From Streptomyces sp. CBMA152 (GTDB taxonomy: Bacteria > Actinomycetota > Actinomycetes > Streptomycetales > Streptomycetaceae), in the NCBI RefSeq assembly GCF_014596475.1, contig NZ_MECJ01000002.1, positions 62,001 through 126,000 of the forward strand: 64,000 nucleotides of DNA. The letters run 5' to 3'. Under the pieces are notes generated by a model. That model ran no database searches and was not told the origin of the DNA. It was given only the letters and a program-made list of their open reading frames with translations. The translations under genes and the position numbers were made by a program. Numbering within the stretch: position 1 is the stretch's first letter; each line of letters opens with the position of its first letter. Shown piece by piece: positions 49,024 to 58,472 of the stretch.

Positions 49024-50888
49024 TTCTGGTCCTCCTGCGGGTCGGCGCCGCGGTCGGCGGAGTGGGTCGCCCATTCCAGGAGCCCGAGGAAGGCCCGGTT
49101 GAGCAGGGTGGTGTCGGCGGGGCGCAGCGGGCGCTGCGACATGAGGAGCGCCTGGCCGTAGAGCGATTCGACCGCCGTGCCGGTGAGGTCGGCGTCGGGC
49201 AGCGCGGCGATACGGCGGATCAGCGGGTTGTTGTGGTTGAGCACCAGCCGGGCGCGCGGGGCCGAGCCGTGCAGCGCGCCGAGGATGTCGTTCCACAGCG
49301 AGTCCGCGTTCTCCTGTGCGGTGGCCCGGTCCCGCTCGTGCCGGGCCTGCCGGTCGTCGAGGAACAGCGCGGGCACGCTCACCGGCTGGAAGGCGCGCAG
49401 CACCACGTCGCAGCCGTGCGTGTCGAGCCGTGTGCGCGCGGTCGCGAGGAAGCCCGCGAGGGAGAGCTCCGCCGTGGTGGGGACGGGGTCGAGCCGGTCG
49501 GTGACGGCGCCCGCGTCGAGCTCGGTGACCTTCAGGCCCGGCCGGATGCCGGGCAGCAGGGCGAGCAGATCGGCGTCGTACGTATAGCCCGCGTTGACCA
49601 CACCCAGGCCGTGCGCGGCGGCGATCGGGGCGATCTGGCGGAACTCCTCCACGGTCCGGGTGAAGTGGATCTCGGAGTGGGCGGCCGTGAACTCGTCGAG
49701 GCTCTGCTGTCCGTCGTTGGTCTCGAACGGCAGCCACGGCAGCATCAGCTCGAACAGCTCGGCGTCGTGCCGGGCCAGCGACTTCACCCCCAGGTGGTGC
49801 ACGGCCAGGAACGCGGCCAGGCGCTGCGGGTCGCCCGCGGCGAGCTCCGCCAGCCACTGCCGTACGCGCGCGCCCAGAGCGTCACGGACGGCGGCCAGCG
49901 TCTCGTCGTCGTACAGGTTCTCCCGAGAGGCGGTGGGGCGCAGCGAGTCGGTGTCGACCACGGCCCGGACGAAGAAGGCCCACTCCGGCAGCAGATTGTC
50001 CGCGTGGTCGGTGAGCAGCATGCCCTTCAGATATGTCCGGTGCCCGGCCCTGTGCGCCGGACTGGTCGGCTCCGGCAGCACATACGCGACCCCGCGCACC
50101 CCGGCGACCGGCAGGTCGAGGTCGATCGAGTCGAGCGGAGTGAAGCCGAAGAGCTGAGCGCAGTGCCCGGAGAGCGCCACCCGGCGGGCGGTCGGGGTCG
50201 CGTACTCCCGGTCCCAGACGGCGGGCCGGTCGGTGACCGGACGCTCGGCGCCGTCGTCACCGGCGAATGTGATGTCGTACGGCAGCAGGGCCCCGAAGTC
50301 GCGGGCCAGCTCCTCCACGCGCGCGGCGGCCGTCCACTCCTCGGCGCCGGGGCGCGGCTCCAGATACACGGTGGTGCCGGGCTCGGGCCGGGCCTCGTCG
50401 GGCAGTGTCCGGACGGTGTACGAGCCGTCGTCGCAGGCCAGCCACTCCACCGGGGCGGCGTCGGGGGTGCGGGCGGAGCGGGTGACCACACGGATCTGCC
50501 GGGCCACCACGAAGCAGGCGAGCAGGCCGATGCCGAACTGGCCGAGGAACTCCCGGCGGGCGGACTCCAGACCGTGTTCCCCGCCGCGCTTGGAGCTGCG
50601 GCCGATGGTCGCGAGCAGCGTGTGGACCTCGTCGGCGGTCAGGCCGATGCCGCTGTCCTCGATGGCGACGCGGCCGGCCACGGCCGTCAGCCGGATCCGG
50701 ATCCGCGCGCCGGGTTCATGCGCCCGGCGGGCGGTCACCGCGTCCACCGCGTTCTGCAGCAGCTCGCGGACGTAGACCCGGGGGCTGGAGTAGAGATGGT
50801 GGGAGAGCAGGTCGACCAGACCCCGCAGGTCGACCTGGAAGCTGCTGACGTCCGGCGGGTTCTCGTCGGTCCGGGCGGCAGAAGTCAT
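49020..50888 (-). CDS. Hsp90-family ATPase (HtpG-like)
   Basis: A 622-residue protein, the length of HtpG. The GHKL ATP site is intact: E42 and N46 in RELLQNAVDAVTARRAHEPG, DSGIGLTADEVHTLLATIG, then GRSSKRGG and EFLGQFGIGLLACFVVARQI for the lid and third motif. The middle domain has the Hsp90-like LRPTASRENLYDDETLAAVR with the conserved arginine. It should be an ATP-driven dimeric chaperone. Its stop codon overlaps the start of the TPR-like protein gene. The C-terminus (SADRGADPQEDQK) has no eukaryotic MEEVD end. It differs from typical HtpG in low similarity outside the motifs, so a specialised client is likely. Confidence 0.9.
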   Translation of the reverse strand: MTSAARTDENPPDVSSFQVDLRGLVDLLSHHLYSSPRVYVRELLQNAVDAVTARRAHEPGARIRIRLTAVAGRVAIEDSGIGLTADEVHTLLATIGRSSKRGGEHGLESARREFLGQFGIGLLACFVVARQIRVVTRSARTPDAAPVEWLACDDGSYTVRTLPDEARPEPGTTVYLEPRPGAEEWTAAARVEELARDFGALLPYDITFAGDDGAERPVTDRPAVWDREYATPTARRVALSGHCAQLFGFTPLDSIDLDLPVAGVRGVAYVLPEPTSPAHRAGHRTYLKGMLLTDHADNLLPEWAFFVRAVVDTDSLRPTASRENLYDDETLAAVRDALGARVRQWLAELAAGDPQRLAAFLAVHHLGVKSLARHDAELFELMLPWLPFETNDGQQSLDEFTAAHSEIHFTRTVEEFRQIAPIAAAHGLGVVNAGYTYDADLLALLPGIRPGLKVTELDAGAVTDRLDPVPTTAELSLAGFLATARTRLDTHGCDVVLRAFQPVSVPALFLDDRQARHERDRATAQENADSLWNDILGALHGSAPRARLVLNHNNPLIRRIAALPDADLTGTAVESLYGQALLMSQRPLRPADTTLLNRAFLGLLEWATHSADRGADPQEDQK

Positions 50889-51193
50889 GGCGCATCACCT
50901 CGCGTGCACGTGGAAGCAAGCGATCGCGAGGTCCCCCCTCACCGATCACGAAGTGACACTCAGCGTAGGGGCGGGCACTGACAATCTCCTCCGAATAGCC
51001 CCGGGGCGGGCGTGGGCCCTGGTATGCCAGGGTCCGTACGGACTCGTGGGATGATCGCCGCGTTGGTCCGGGGAACGTCAAGCCTTGATCTCGGTTCGGC
51101 AAATTTGGAACCCTTGTCCCGCCTTCGTCCATCCCCGGAGGCGGAACACGACCGTCGTGCCCCGCGGGGCAGAAGCAAGCCGGAGCCATTCTG
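50889..51193. other. Divergent promoter region, 305 bp
   Basis: The region lies between the Hsp90-family gene and the esterase gene. No coding-biased frame or clear inverted repeat was found. Two promoters are expected by orientation but none is obvious. Confidence 0.55.
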
Positions 51194-52300
51194 ATGTCGC
51201 ACGCGTCCACCAGGACCAGGAGCGAGACATACCAGTCCCAGGGCCACCGCCGCGCCTCGAAGGCCCGGAGGTGGTTCTTCGTCGTGGCATCCCTCGTCCT
51301 GTTGGGGGCGATCGCCTGGCCGGTCATGAGCTATTTCCAGATACCGCCCTTCACGGACAAGGGCGACCCGATCTCGTACGGCAAGATCGACAACAAGCCC
51401 GGTGGCACCCCGCAGCAGCCCGCGGACTCCAAGACGCTCATGCCGACCGGACCGGAGGCCAAGTTCAAGATCTCCAGCACGCTCAGTAACGGCACGCACG
51501 TCGGTGTCGTGACGATCACCGGCAAGAAGTCGGGCTTCACCGGCAAGGTGTGGGTCTGGGCGCCGAAGGAGTACGACGACCCGAAGTACGAGAAGAGCGG
51601 TTTCCCCGTGCTGATCGCGCTTCCGGGCGGCCCCGGCTACCCCAACAACTACTGGATGGACAACAACCTCAAGCTGGAGTCGTCCATCTCCAAGTGGGCC
51701 GAGAGCGGCAAGGGCAAACCGTTCCTGCTGGCGATGCCGGTGCTCAACCCGCACCCCGACGACGGCGGGCTCTACTGGGACGGCAGCGACATCCCCAACC
51801 AGCCGAAGATGGGCACCTGGCTGACCGAGGACGTGCCGCAGCTGATGAAGGAGAACTTCCGCACGATCAAGTCGCGGGACGGCTGGGCGTTCATGGGTTC
51901 GTCCTCCGGCGGCTTCGCGGGCCTCAAGGCCGTCCTGAAGCACCCGGACAAGTTCAAGGCCGTCATCGCCTCGGGCCCGGACATCGTGCCCGACTCGCGG
52001 CTGTGGAACGGCCACCCGAAGGAGAAGGCCGAGAACAACCCCGAGGTGCTCTCCAAGCAGCTGATAGCCGCCAAGGGACCGGACGTGTACCTCGCGTTCC
52101 AGTACGGGACGAAGGAGAAGTCCGTCATCCCCAAGGTCGATAAGTACATCGCCACGTACGGGAACAAGGGGCCGATCCATACGCATCTGGAGGTCATCCA
52201 GGGCGGCGAGCACAACGCGGTCTCGTACATCAAGGGGATGGACGAGAGCAGCATGGCCTGGATCAGCGAACAGATCGAGGGACCCACTGCCTCGCAGTGA
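51194..52300 (+). CDS. Membrane-anchored esterase-like alpha/beta hydrolase
   Basis: A 368-residue protein with a basic cytoplasmic N-terminus, one membrane anchor (WFFVVASLVLLGAIAWPVMS, about 27-46) and an extracellular esterase-D/antigen-85-like domain. The nucleophile elbow is GSSSGG with S237 (AFMGSSSGGFAGLKAVLKHP). A catalytic histidine is likely in VIQGGEHNAVSYIKGM, and VLIALPGGPGYPNNYWMDNN provides the oxyanion region. The physiological ester is unknown; relatives act on mycolate-like or siderophore esters or are acyltransferases. It is divergent from the Hsp90-family gene. Confidence 0.87.
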   Translation: MSHASTRTRSETYQSQGHRRASKARRWFFVVASLVLLGAIAWPVMSYFQIPPFTDKGDPISYGKIDNKPGGTPQQPADSKTLMPTGPEAKFKISSTLSNGTHVGVVTITGKKSGFTGKVWVWAPKEYDDPKYEKSGFPVLIALPGGPGYPNNYWMDNNLKLESSISKWAESGKGKPFLLAMPVLNPHPDDGGLYWDGSDIPNQPKMGTWLTEDVPQLMKENFRTIKSRDGWAFMGSSSGGFAGLKAVLKHPDKFKAVIASGPDIVPDSRLWNGHPKEKAENNPEVLSKQLIAAKGPDVYLAFQYGTKEKSVIPKVDKYIATYGNKGPIHTHLEVIQGGEHNAVSYIKGMDESSMAWISEQIEGPTASQ

Positions 52301-52320
52301 CGCGGGGTGTGAGGTGTGAG

Positions 52321-52348
52321 CGGCGGCCGGGCTTGTGCCCGGCCGCCG
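52321..52348. terminator. Hairpin terminator after the esterase gene
   Basis: CGGCGGCCGGGC and GCCCGGCCGCCG pair over 12 bp around TTGT, followed by TTTCCTTT. It lies between the convergent esterase gene and the Ig-like secreted protein gene. Confidence 0.9.
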
Positions 52349-52363
52349 TTTCCTTTGCGGCGG

Positions 52364-53227
52364 TCAGGCCGGGGTGCGGCGTATGCGGGCGCGGCGGCGC
52401 AGTACGCCGACGGTGCCCAGCGCGAGCGCCCCGGCGACCGCCCCTCCGATCAGCCAGGGGCCGGAGTGCGAGACCGGCTCACCGGCGACGGTGACCTGTG
52501 CGGTCACGGGTCGATGGCCGTGGCCGGCCATCACGGTGAGCGGGTACGTCCCCGGCCGAAGGTCGTGGCGCAGGTTGATGTGTCCCGCGTACAGCGTGGA
52601 CCCGTCGTCGCACTTGCAGCCGGGGTCGTCCGGGCTGTCCGTCCGGATGGTCACGTCGTGCTCGAAAGCGGGTGACCTGACGACACGCGAGCCCCCGCTC
52701 TCGGAGAAGTGCTCGTCCGCGAGAACCACGACGACCTTGCTGCCCGGCCGTACGGGCTCGCCCATGCGCGTGGAGGGCGTCAGGACGCCGAACCGGCGGA
52801 TCGTGAGCGAGTTGACCGGCGCGACCTCCAGCGGCGCCGTGGCGATGGCCCGGCCGTGGCTGGTGGCGGTGAGCGTGTACGTGCCCGGCTTGGCGTCGGC
52901 GCGTACGGGGTAGCCGCCCCTGGCCGGGACGAGAGCGGAGTCCCGGGAGCCCTTGCCTTCCGGGGTGAGGTGGATCGGCTTCGCCAGTGCGGGCGAGGTG
53001 ACGGTGACCTCGTCCCACCCGGCGGGCATGTTCCGGATGCCGACCCCGAAGGAGTCACCGGCCTCGACGCGGTTGCCGCTGAAGAAGTCCAGCTCAGGCT
53101 TGGAGACGGCGCTCGCCGAGGCCGTGGGTGCGGGCGCGTCGGCCGACGCACCGGAGGCCGGGACCCACCAGGGGGTCAGCAGGGCGAGACCGATGACGGT
53201 CGCGGCCCGAACCGTGCTGCGCGACAC
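52364..53227 (-). CDS. Secreted, C-terminally membrane-anchored protein with beta-sandwich repeats
   Basis: A 287-residue exported protein; GTG at 53227 follows GGAAGGAACGACG. It has an N-terminal signal (about 1-29). Two similar beta-rich units follow (FFSGNRVEAGDSFGVGIRNM to GTYTLTATSHGRAI, and FGVLTPSTRMGEPVRPGSKV to LRPGTYPLTVMAGHGHRPVT), each ending in a PGTYxLT strand like bacterial Ig-like domains. A CKCDDGSTLYAGHINLR segment carries a Cys pair. The C-terminus is a membrane helix (LIGGAVAGALALGTVGVLRR) with a basic tail. It is divergent from the YcnI gene. The function is unknown; display at the membrane outer face is likely. Confidence 0.78.
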   Translation of the reverse strand: MSRSTVRAATVIGLALLTPWWVPASGASADAPAPTASASAVSKPELDFFSGNRVEAGDSFGVGIRNMPAGWDEVTVTSPALAKPIHLTPEGKGSRDSALVPARGGYPVRADAKPGTYTLTATSHGRAIATAPLEVAPVNSLTIRRFGVLTPSTRMGEPVRPGSKVVVVLADEHFSESGGSRVVRSPAFEHDVTIRTDSPDDPGCKCDDGSTLYAGHINLRHDLRPGTYPLTVMAGHGHRPVTAQVTVAGEPVSHSGPWLIGGAVAGALALGTVGVLRRRARIRRTPA

Positions 53228-53474
53228 CGTCGTTCCTTCCCCCGGATTCCTCCCGGGAAGTCTTCACCGGCGCTCACCGGCTTCTCCCGGAAGGGCGCTC
53301 AGAGGAGAAGAGCCCGGGCGGCCTTCGTGGGTTGCGTCGCTTTAACCAACCTTTACCTCATGGCCGTTGGGGGCGTCGGCGCCGGGCGGGTGGGGCTGTG
53401 TGCCCCACAGAGGCGGATGACACAATCCGCTGACCACGAGGGTCCCCACCCCACAGCGATACGGAGTTCCGGCC

Positions 53475-54194
53475 ATGTCCCAGTACCACACCGCGCTCCG
53501 GCGCGCCCTGTCCCGCAGTGCCGTCGTCGCCGGGCTCGCGGCCGCCGGGGTGCTCACCGCCACGGGCGCGGCGTTCGCGCATGTCACCGTCCACGCGGAC
53601 AACGCCGCCAAGGGGGCCACGGACGGTGTTCTGACCTTCCGGGTGCCCAACGAGGAGAGCGGCGCGGACACGACCAAGGTCCAGGTGGTCGTGCCCACCG
53701 ATCACCCGGTGCTGTCGATGCTGGTGACCCCGGAGGGGGGCTGGACCGCGCAGGTGACCACCACCAAGCTGAAGACTCCGGTCAAGACCGACGACGGCAC
53801 CATCAGCGAGGCGGTCTCGGAGATCACCTGGACCGGCGGCGCCATCAAGCCCGGCCAGTACATGGACTTCCATGTCGCATACGGGCAACTTCCCGACAAC
53901 GCCGACCAGTTGACCTTCAAGACGCTCCAGACGTACTCCGACGGCAAGGTGGTCCGCTGGATCGACGAGAGCCGGCCGGGCCAGGACGAGCCCGCGAACC
54001 CGGCGCCCGTCCTCAAGCTCACCCAGCCGTCCAAGCCCGGAACCCAGCCGTCCGCCTCGGCCGCCTCCAAGGCCGACGCGTCCAGCAGCGACTCCACGGC
54101 CCGGGGCCTCGGCATCGCGGGCCTGGTCGTCGGAGTGCTCGGCGTCGCCGCGGCAGCCTTCGCGATCCGCAGCGCGAGGTCCGCACGCGGCTGA
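53475..54194 (+). CDS. YcnI-like (DUF1775) copper-binding membrane protein
   Basis: A 239-residue exported protein of the YcnI family. The signal peptide ends TGAAFA, so the predicted mature protein begins with H36 (HVTVHADNAAKGATDG). An N-terminal histidine is the copper ligand of the mono-histidine brace described for the family. The domain continues TFRVPNEESGADTTKVQVVV, WTGGAIKPGQYMDFHVAYGQ and WIDESRPGQDEPANPAPVLK. A Ser/Ala linker and a C-terminal membrane helix (GLGIAGLVVGVLGVAAAAFA) anchor it. Copper-handling partners (CopC/D, Sco) are not adjacent here. The ATG at 53475 follows ACGGAG. Confidence 0.92.
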   Translation: MSQYHTALRRALSRSAVVAGLAAAGVLTATGAAFAHVTVHADNAAKGATDGVLTFRVPNEESGADTTKVQVVVPTDHPVLSMLVTPEGGWTAQVTTTKLKTPVKTDDGTISEAVSEITWTGGAIKPGQYMDFHVAYGQLPDNADQLTFKTLQTYSDGKVVRWIDESRPGQDEPANPAPVLKLTQPSKPGTQPSASAASKADASSSDSTARGLGIAGLVVGVLGVAAAAFAIRSARSARG

Positions 54195-54335
54195 CGTCGT
54201 CGGTGGGCGCGCCCGTACGCCCGTATCGCAGGCGAAATCCTTCTCAGGGTGTACATCCTTGGAGGCAGCGCCACGCGTCGATCTCGACCGCCGGGGTGAT
54301 GGCGGCTGCCCGCCGCTCACGGCAGCCTTGCCCGC

Positions 54336-56768
54336 ATGGTGAGAATGAGAAGCTCTGTGACGAGGCGTCAGAAGAGCGTATCCACACGGAGGTTGGCGCC
54401 GTCCGTCGTCGCGCTCTGTCTGGCGTCGGTCACGGCGGCGCTGCTGCCCGGATCCGCGTCCGCCGCCGCGTCGGGCCCGGCCGCGCGCCAGCCCACCGGT
54501 GACCACGGCTACACCGCCCAGATCCGCCGCACCGAATACGGCATCCCGCACATCCTGGCCTACGACTACGCGGGCCTCGGATACGGGTACGGCTACGCCT
54601 TCGCCCAGGACAACGTGTGCCAGCTGGCCGACGAGGTGGTGACGCTGCGGGGCGAGCGCTCCACGTATTTCGGCGCCACGGCCGACTCCGGCGACGGCAC
54701 CCCCAACCTCGCGAGCGACACGTACTACCAAGGGGTGCGCAAGGCCGATACCGTACGGCAGTTGCTCGACCGCCCGGCACCGCTCGGGCCGACGCCCGAA
54801 CTGCGCCGCATGGTCGAGGGCTACGCCGCCGGGTACAACCGCTATCTGTGCGACACCGGTGTGGCGAAGCTGCCCGATCCGACCTGCAAGGGAAAGCCGT
54901 GGGTCGGCCCGATCACCGCCACCGACATCTGGAGCCTCGTCCACGACGTCAACGCCAGCAGCGGAGCCGCCTCGTTCAAGCAGGCCATCGGCACCGCGAC
55001 CCCGCCGGGTACGGCCAAGTCTTCGAAGCCCAAGCCGCTGTCGTCCCGTACGACCTCGGCCGAACGCGCCAAGAGCGACCTCGGCAGCAACGGATGGGCC
55101 CTCGGCCGTGATCTGACGCGCGGGCGGGACGGCATGCTGCTCGCCAATCCGCATCTGCCCTGGATCGGCAACTACCGCTTCTACCAGGTGCAGTTGACGA
55201 TCCCGGGTGTCGTCGACGTCTCGGGTGCGGGCATCTACGGCACACCCGTCGTCGAGATCGGCCACAACCAGAACGTGGCCTGGACGCACACCACCAGCTA
55301 CACCGACCACGCCGCCGTCTACCGCCTCACGCTCGCGCCCGGCGACCCGACGAGCTACCTCGTGGACGGCAAGGCGGTCCCGATGACCCGCAAGACCGTA
55401 CCGGTCACGGTCCGGGGCGCCGATGGCAAGCAGTCCATCGTCACACGCACCCTCTACACCTCCCGTTACGGGCCGGTTCTCGCGGATGGCTGGACGGCCA
55501 CCGAGGCGTACTCCCTGCGCGATGCCAACGCCGACAACCTGCGCTCGATGAACGAGTGGCTGGCGATGGGGAGATCGAAGAACCTCGCCGAGCTGAAGCA
55601 GGCGCAGCGCACCTACCAGGGCGTGCCCTGGACGTACACGATCGCCACCGACAGCAGCGGCACGGCGTACTTCACGGACTCCTCCGTCGTCCCGCACGTC
55701 GGCGACGACCAGCTGAAGCAGTGCGCCGTGCCGGGCGGCCACGACGATCTGCCCGTCGTGCTGGACGGCTCGCGCACCACCTGCGACTGGGGCAGCGACC
55801 CGGACGCGCTCGTGCCCGGCCTCTTCGGCCCGGCTCACCAGCCCCAGTTGACGCGTACCGACTACGTGGCCAACTCCAACAACGGCTCCTACCTCACCAA
55901 CCCCGCAGCGCCGCTGACCGGTTACCCGAGGATGTACGACACCAGTGGCATCCCGCTGGGTCCGCGTGCGCAGCTCGGGCTCCAGATGATCGCGGGCCGC
56001 CGGGACGGCACCGACGGGCTCGGCAAGCCGGGGTTCGACCTGTCCACCCTTCAGGCGAGCATGCTCGGTGACCGCAACTACACCGCCGAGCTCGGCCGGG
56101 ACGACGCGGTCGCGATGTGCCGTGCGCACCCCGTTCTGACGGCCACCGACGGCACCCTGGTCGATGTCCGCGCGGCCTGTGACGCGCTCGCCGCCTGGGA
56201 CACCCGCGACGACCCGGACAGCCATGGCTCGGCGCTGTGGCACGTGTTCTCCACCGGCATCCGGCGCGGGCCGCACCAGTGGTACCGGGTGCCGTACGAC
56301 CCGGCCCAGCCCCTCACCACCCCGCGCGGCCTCAACGGGGACGACACACAGGTGCGCAGTGCCCTCGCGGACGCGGTGCGGACGCTGGCGGCCCGCAAGG
56401 TGCCGGTCGACGCGCCCATCGGGAGTGTCCAGCGCTGGGAGGGGATCCCGCTGCCCGGGTGTTCCGGGGGCGAGGGCTGCTTCAACGTGGTCAACGCGTC
56501 CCCCGACTCGGGTCGCGGAGGCGGGACCGGACCGGTCGAGCCCGACGAGTACGCGTCCGGCTCCAGCTTCATCATGGCCACGCAACTCACCCCGCAGGGC
56601 CCGCGCACCCGGACGATCCTCACCTACGGCGAGTCCGCAAACCCCCGGTCGCCCCACTACACCGACCAGACCGAGCTGTTCTCCCGCAAGCAGTGGGTCA
56701 CCGAACGGTTCACCGAGGCGGAGATCAACGCCGATCCGCACCGACAGATCACGACCCTGCGCCGCTGA
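54336..56768 (+). CDS. Secreted penicillin-acylase-family Ntn hydrolase
   Basis: An 810-residue precursor of the group containing acyl-homoserine-lactone acylases, PvdQ and aculeacin/penicillin V acylases. A signal peptide (to about 44) precedes the alpha chain (DHGYTAQIRRTEYGIPHILA, GLGYGYGYAFAQDNVCQLAD). Self-cleavage is expected before S251 in SDLGSNGWALGRDLTRGRDG, exposing the nucleophilic serine. Then NPHLPWIGNYRFYQVQLTIP and HNQNVAWTHTTSYTDHAAVY follow for the beta chain. The enzyme would deacylate an N-acyl compound outside the cell: quorum signal, lipopeptide or siderophore precursor. No biosynthetic partner lies nearby, so the substrate is open. It ends 15 bp from a convergent gene. 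Confidence 0.92.
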   Translation: MVRMRSSVTRRQKSVSTRRLAPSVVALCLASVTAALLPGSASAAASGPAARQPTGDHGYTAQIRRTEYGIPHILAYDYAGLGYGYGYAFAQDNVCQLADEVVTLRGERSTYFGATADSGDGTPNLASDTYYQGVRKADTVRQLLDRPAPLGPTPELRRMVEGYAAGYNRYLCDTGVAKLPDPTCKGKPWVGPITATDIWSLVHDVNASSGAASFKQAIGTATPPGTAKSSKPKPLSSRTTSAERAKSDLGSNGWALGRDLTRGRDGMLLANPHLPWIGNYRFYQVQLTIPGVVDVSGAGIYGTPVVEIGHNQNVAWTHTTSYTDHAAVYRLTLAPGDPTSYLVDGKAVPMTRKTVPVTVRGADGKQSIVTRTLYTSRYGPVLADGWTATEAYSLRDANADNLRSMNEWLAMGRSKNLAELKQAQRTYQGVPWTYTIATDSSGTAYFTDSSVVPHVGDDQLKQCAVPGGHDDLPVVLDGSRTTCDWGSDPDALVPGLFGPAHQPQLTRTDYVANSNNGSYLTNPAAPLTGYPRMYDTSGIPLGPRAQLGLQMIAGRRDGTDGLGKPGFDLSTLQASMLGDRNYTAELGRDDAVAMCRAHPVLTATDGTLVDVRAACDALAAWDTRDDPDSHGSALWHVFSTGIRRGPHQWYRVPYDPAQPLTTPRGLNGDDTQVRSALADAVRTLAARKVPVDAPIGSVQRWEGIPLPGCSGGEGCFNVVNASPDSGRGGGTGPVEPDEYASGSSFIMATQLTPQGPRTRTILTYGESANPRSPHYTDQTELFSRKQWVTERFTEAEINADPHRQITTLRR

Positions 56769-56783
56769 CGGTGGCGGGTCCGG

Positions 56784-57530
56784 TCAGGGGCTCGAAGGGC
56801 GGCCCGCGATCGCGTCGTACACCCTGATACGCAGACGGCGCCGCCAGCCCTCGCGCTCCTCCCGGGCCCGCGCCCGTTCGGCCTTGCGGCTGTCGGGCGG
56901 GTAGTGGGCCCGGGCCCAGGGCGAGCCGGGGCGGGCCAGGCGCAGGGCGCCGACCACGGCGAACAGTGGGACCAGGACGCCGAGCAGGCCGGTGAAGGCC
57001 TTGCCCTTGCTCAGGGCGACCAGCGCGAAGGCGGAGTTGACGCCGACCACGACCGCGTACGTCCAGCCGGAGACGGGAGCGCCGTCGACCGAGGCGTCGT
57101 TGACGCCGAACGGTGCCGCGCCCAGCAACAGCAGTCCGCAGACCGCCGCGCCGAGCACCACGGTGTCGACGGAGAGGCGGCCCTCCTCGGACCAGTAGAC
57201 GTCCCGCAGATGCAGGATCAGGGCGAACTCGTCGAGTACGAGCGCCGTGCCGATGCCGAAGAGCGCGGCCTCGATCTCGGCCCACGGGCGCTCGCCGCCG
57301 ATCGGCGAGGCGAGGCCGAGACCACCGATGATCATGAAGACCACGCCGAAGACGACATGGTGGATATGGAGCCCGCCGGGCGTGACGTTCTTGGGCCACC
57401 AGGAGACCTCGGCGCGGATCATCCGCACGCTGAAGCGGATGAAGAGGAATGCCCCGAGGAACCCGAGCAGCAGGAACAGCAGCGGCTGCTTACCCGGGTC
57501 CAGGATCTCGCTCCGGTACCAGTCGCCCAT
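56784..57530 (-). CDS. Conserved multi-pass membrane protein of unknown function
   Basis: A 248-residue integral membrane protein with about five hydrophobic segments (LLFLLLGFLGAFLFIRFSVR, VVFGVVFMIIGGLGLASPIG, EAALFGIGTALVLDEFALIL, LGAAVCGLLLLGAAPFGVND, FTGLLGVLVPLFAVVGALRL). A His-rich GGLHIHHVVFG and the acidic LVLDEFALILHLRDVYW motif would lie at the membrane face and could bind metal or lipid. The tail is basic and cytoplasmic. The same layout is common in Streptomyces without an assigned function. It shares the strand of the TetR gene upstream, 132 bp away. Confidence 0.8.
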   Translation of the reverse strand: MGDWYRSEILDPGKQPLLFLLLGFLGAFLFIRFSVRMIRAEVSWWPKNVTPGGLHIHHVVFGVVFMIIGGLGLASPIGGERPWAEIEAALFGIGTALVLDEFALILHLRDVYWSEEGRLSVDTVVLGAAVCGLLLLGAAPFGVNDASVDGAPVSGWTYAVVVGVNSAFALVALSKGKAFTGLLGVLVPLFAVVGALRLARPGSPWARAHYPPDSRKAERARAREEREGWRRRLRIRVYDAIAGRPSSP

Positions 57531-57662
57531 GGGTCAGTCCGGCCCGCCGGGCCGCTGCCGGTCGTCCATGCGGTCGGCCCTTTCTCGTGCCCCTCGCGCT
57601 GTGCGCAGCGTAACCAGGGCGGGGCGGACCGGCATGTCGAGGCGCCGCCGGACAGTGCCTCT

Positions 57663-58424
57663 TCAGCCGCTGGCGCCTCGCGCGCGGGCCAGGCGGGCTT
57701 CGAGGCCGTCGAGTACGCAGGCGAGACCGTCGGTGAAACCGTCGTCGCGGGCGCTGTCCACCTGCTGCTCGCGCTGGAGGGCGTAGAGCCTGCGCAGCCG
57801 GGGGTAGGGCTCGACGGCCCGTTCGGCGGCGGGCCACAAGCCCGTCACCCACTCCTGCTCGCTCATACCGCTGCGGGCGAGCGTGGTGAGCCAGGCGGCC
57901 TCGGTGGTCGACACCCCGATGGCATACGCGGCGACGGCGTTGACGGCCCGGTCCGCCGCCTCCAGGGTGAACCCGGCCCGCTCGAACACCCCCAGCAGAC
58001 CCTCGGACATCCGCATCATGTTGGGCCCGAGCGCGGCCACCCCCGCCTCGCCGAGCACCGACACGATCCACGGGTGGCGGTGGAAGGCGGAACGCAGGCT
58101 CTGGGCGCAGTGGGTGGCGGCCGCGCGCCACTCGTCGGGGGTGTCCGTGGTGTCCGGGACCTCGATCTCGCCGTAGATCTCGTCGACGACCAGCTCGATG
58201 AGCTCGTCCTTGTTGGCCACATGGGTGTAGAGCGAGGTGGCGCCCGCGTTGAGGTGGCTGCCGAGCTTGCGCATGCTGAGGGCGTCGATGCCCTCGGCGT
58301 CGAGCAGTTCGAGGGCGGCCGACACGATGTGGTCCCGGCTCAGCGAGGGCTGCTCACGCTTGCGGCGCTGGGGGCGGGTCCACACGGAGGGGATGGTCCG
58401 CGGCGGCTGGGTTTCGGCCGGCAT
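57663..58424 (-). CDS. TetR-family regulator (TetR_C class)
   Basis: A 253-residue regulator. ATG 58424 is chosen since GAGGAGG lies just before it. The HTH is SLSRDHIVSAALELLDAEGI, DALSMRKLGSHLNAGATSLY, THVANKDELIELVVDEIYGE, typical of the tetracycline-repressor subgroup with an N-terminal extension (TIPSVWTRPQRRKREQP). The C-terminal domain begins WRAAATHCAQSLRSAFHRHP and carries AAWLTTLARSGMSEQEWVTG. A perfect inverted repeat upstream is likely its operator. The ligand is unknown; the downstream membrane protein may be a target. Confidence 0.9.
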   Translation of the reverse strand: MPAETQPPRTIPSVWTRPQRRKREQPSLSRDHIVSAALELLDAEGIDALSMRKLGSHLNAGATSLYTHVANKDELIELVVDEIYGEIEVPDTTDTPDEWRAAATHCAQSLRSAFHRHPWIVSVLGEAGVAALGPNMMRMSEGLLGVFERAGFTLEAADRAVNAVAAYAIGVSTTEAAWLTTLARSGMSEQEWVTGLWPAAERAVEPYPRLRRLYALQREQQVDSARDDGFTDGLACVLDGLEARLARARGASG

Positions 58425-58472
58425 CCGGCCTCCTCTCTCTCGCGCCCCAGGGTATCGGCTCGGCGGCACGTT

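Noticed and set aside
53358..56741. 1127-codon minus-strand open frame opposite YcnI and the acylase
   Set aside because: Same reasoning: antisense of two well-supported genes, with no conserved motif.
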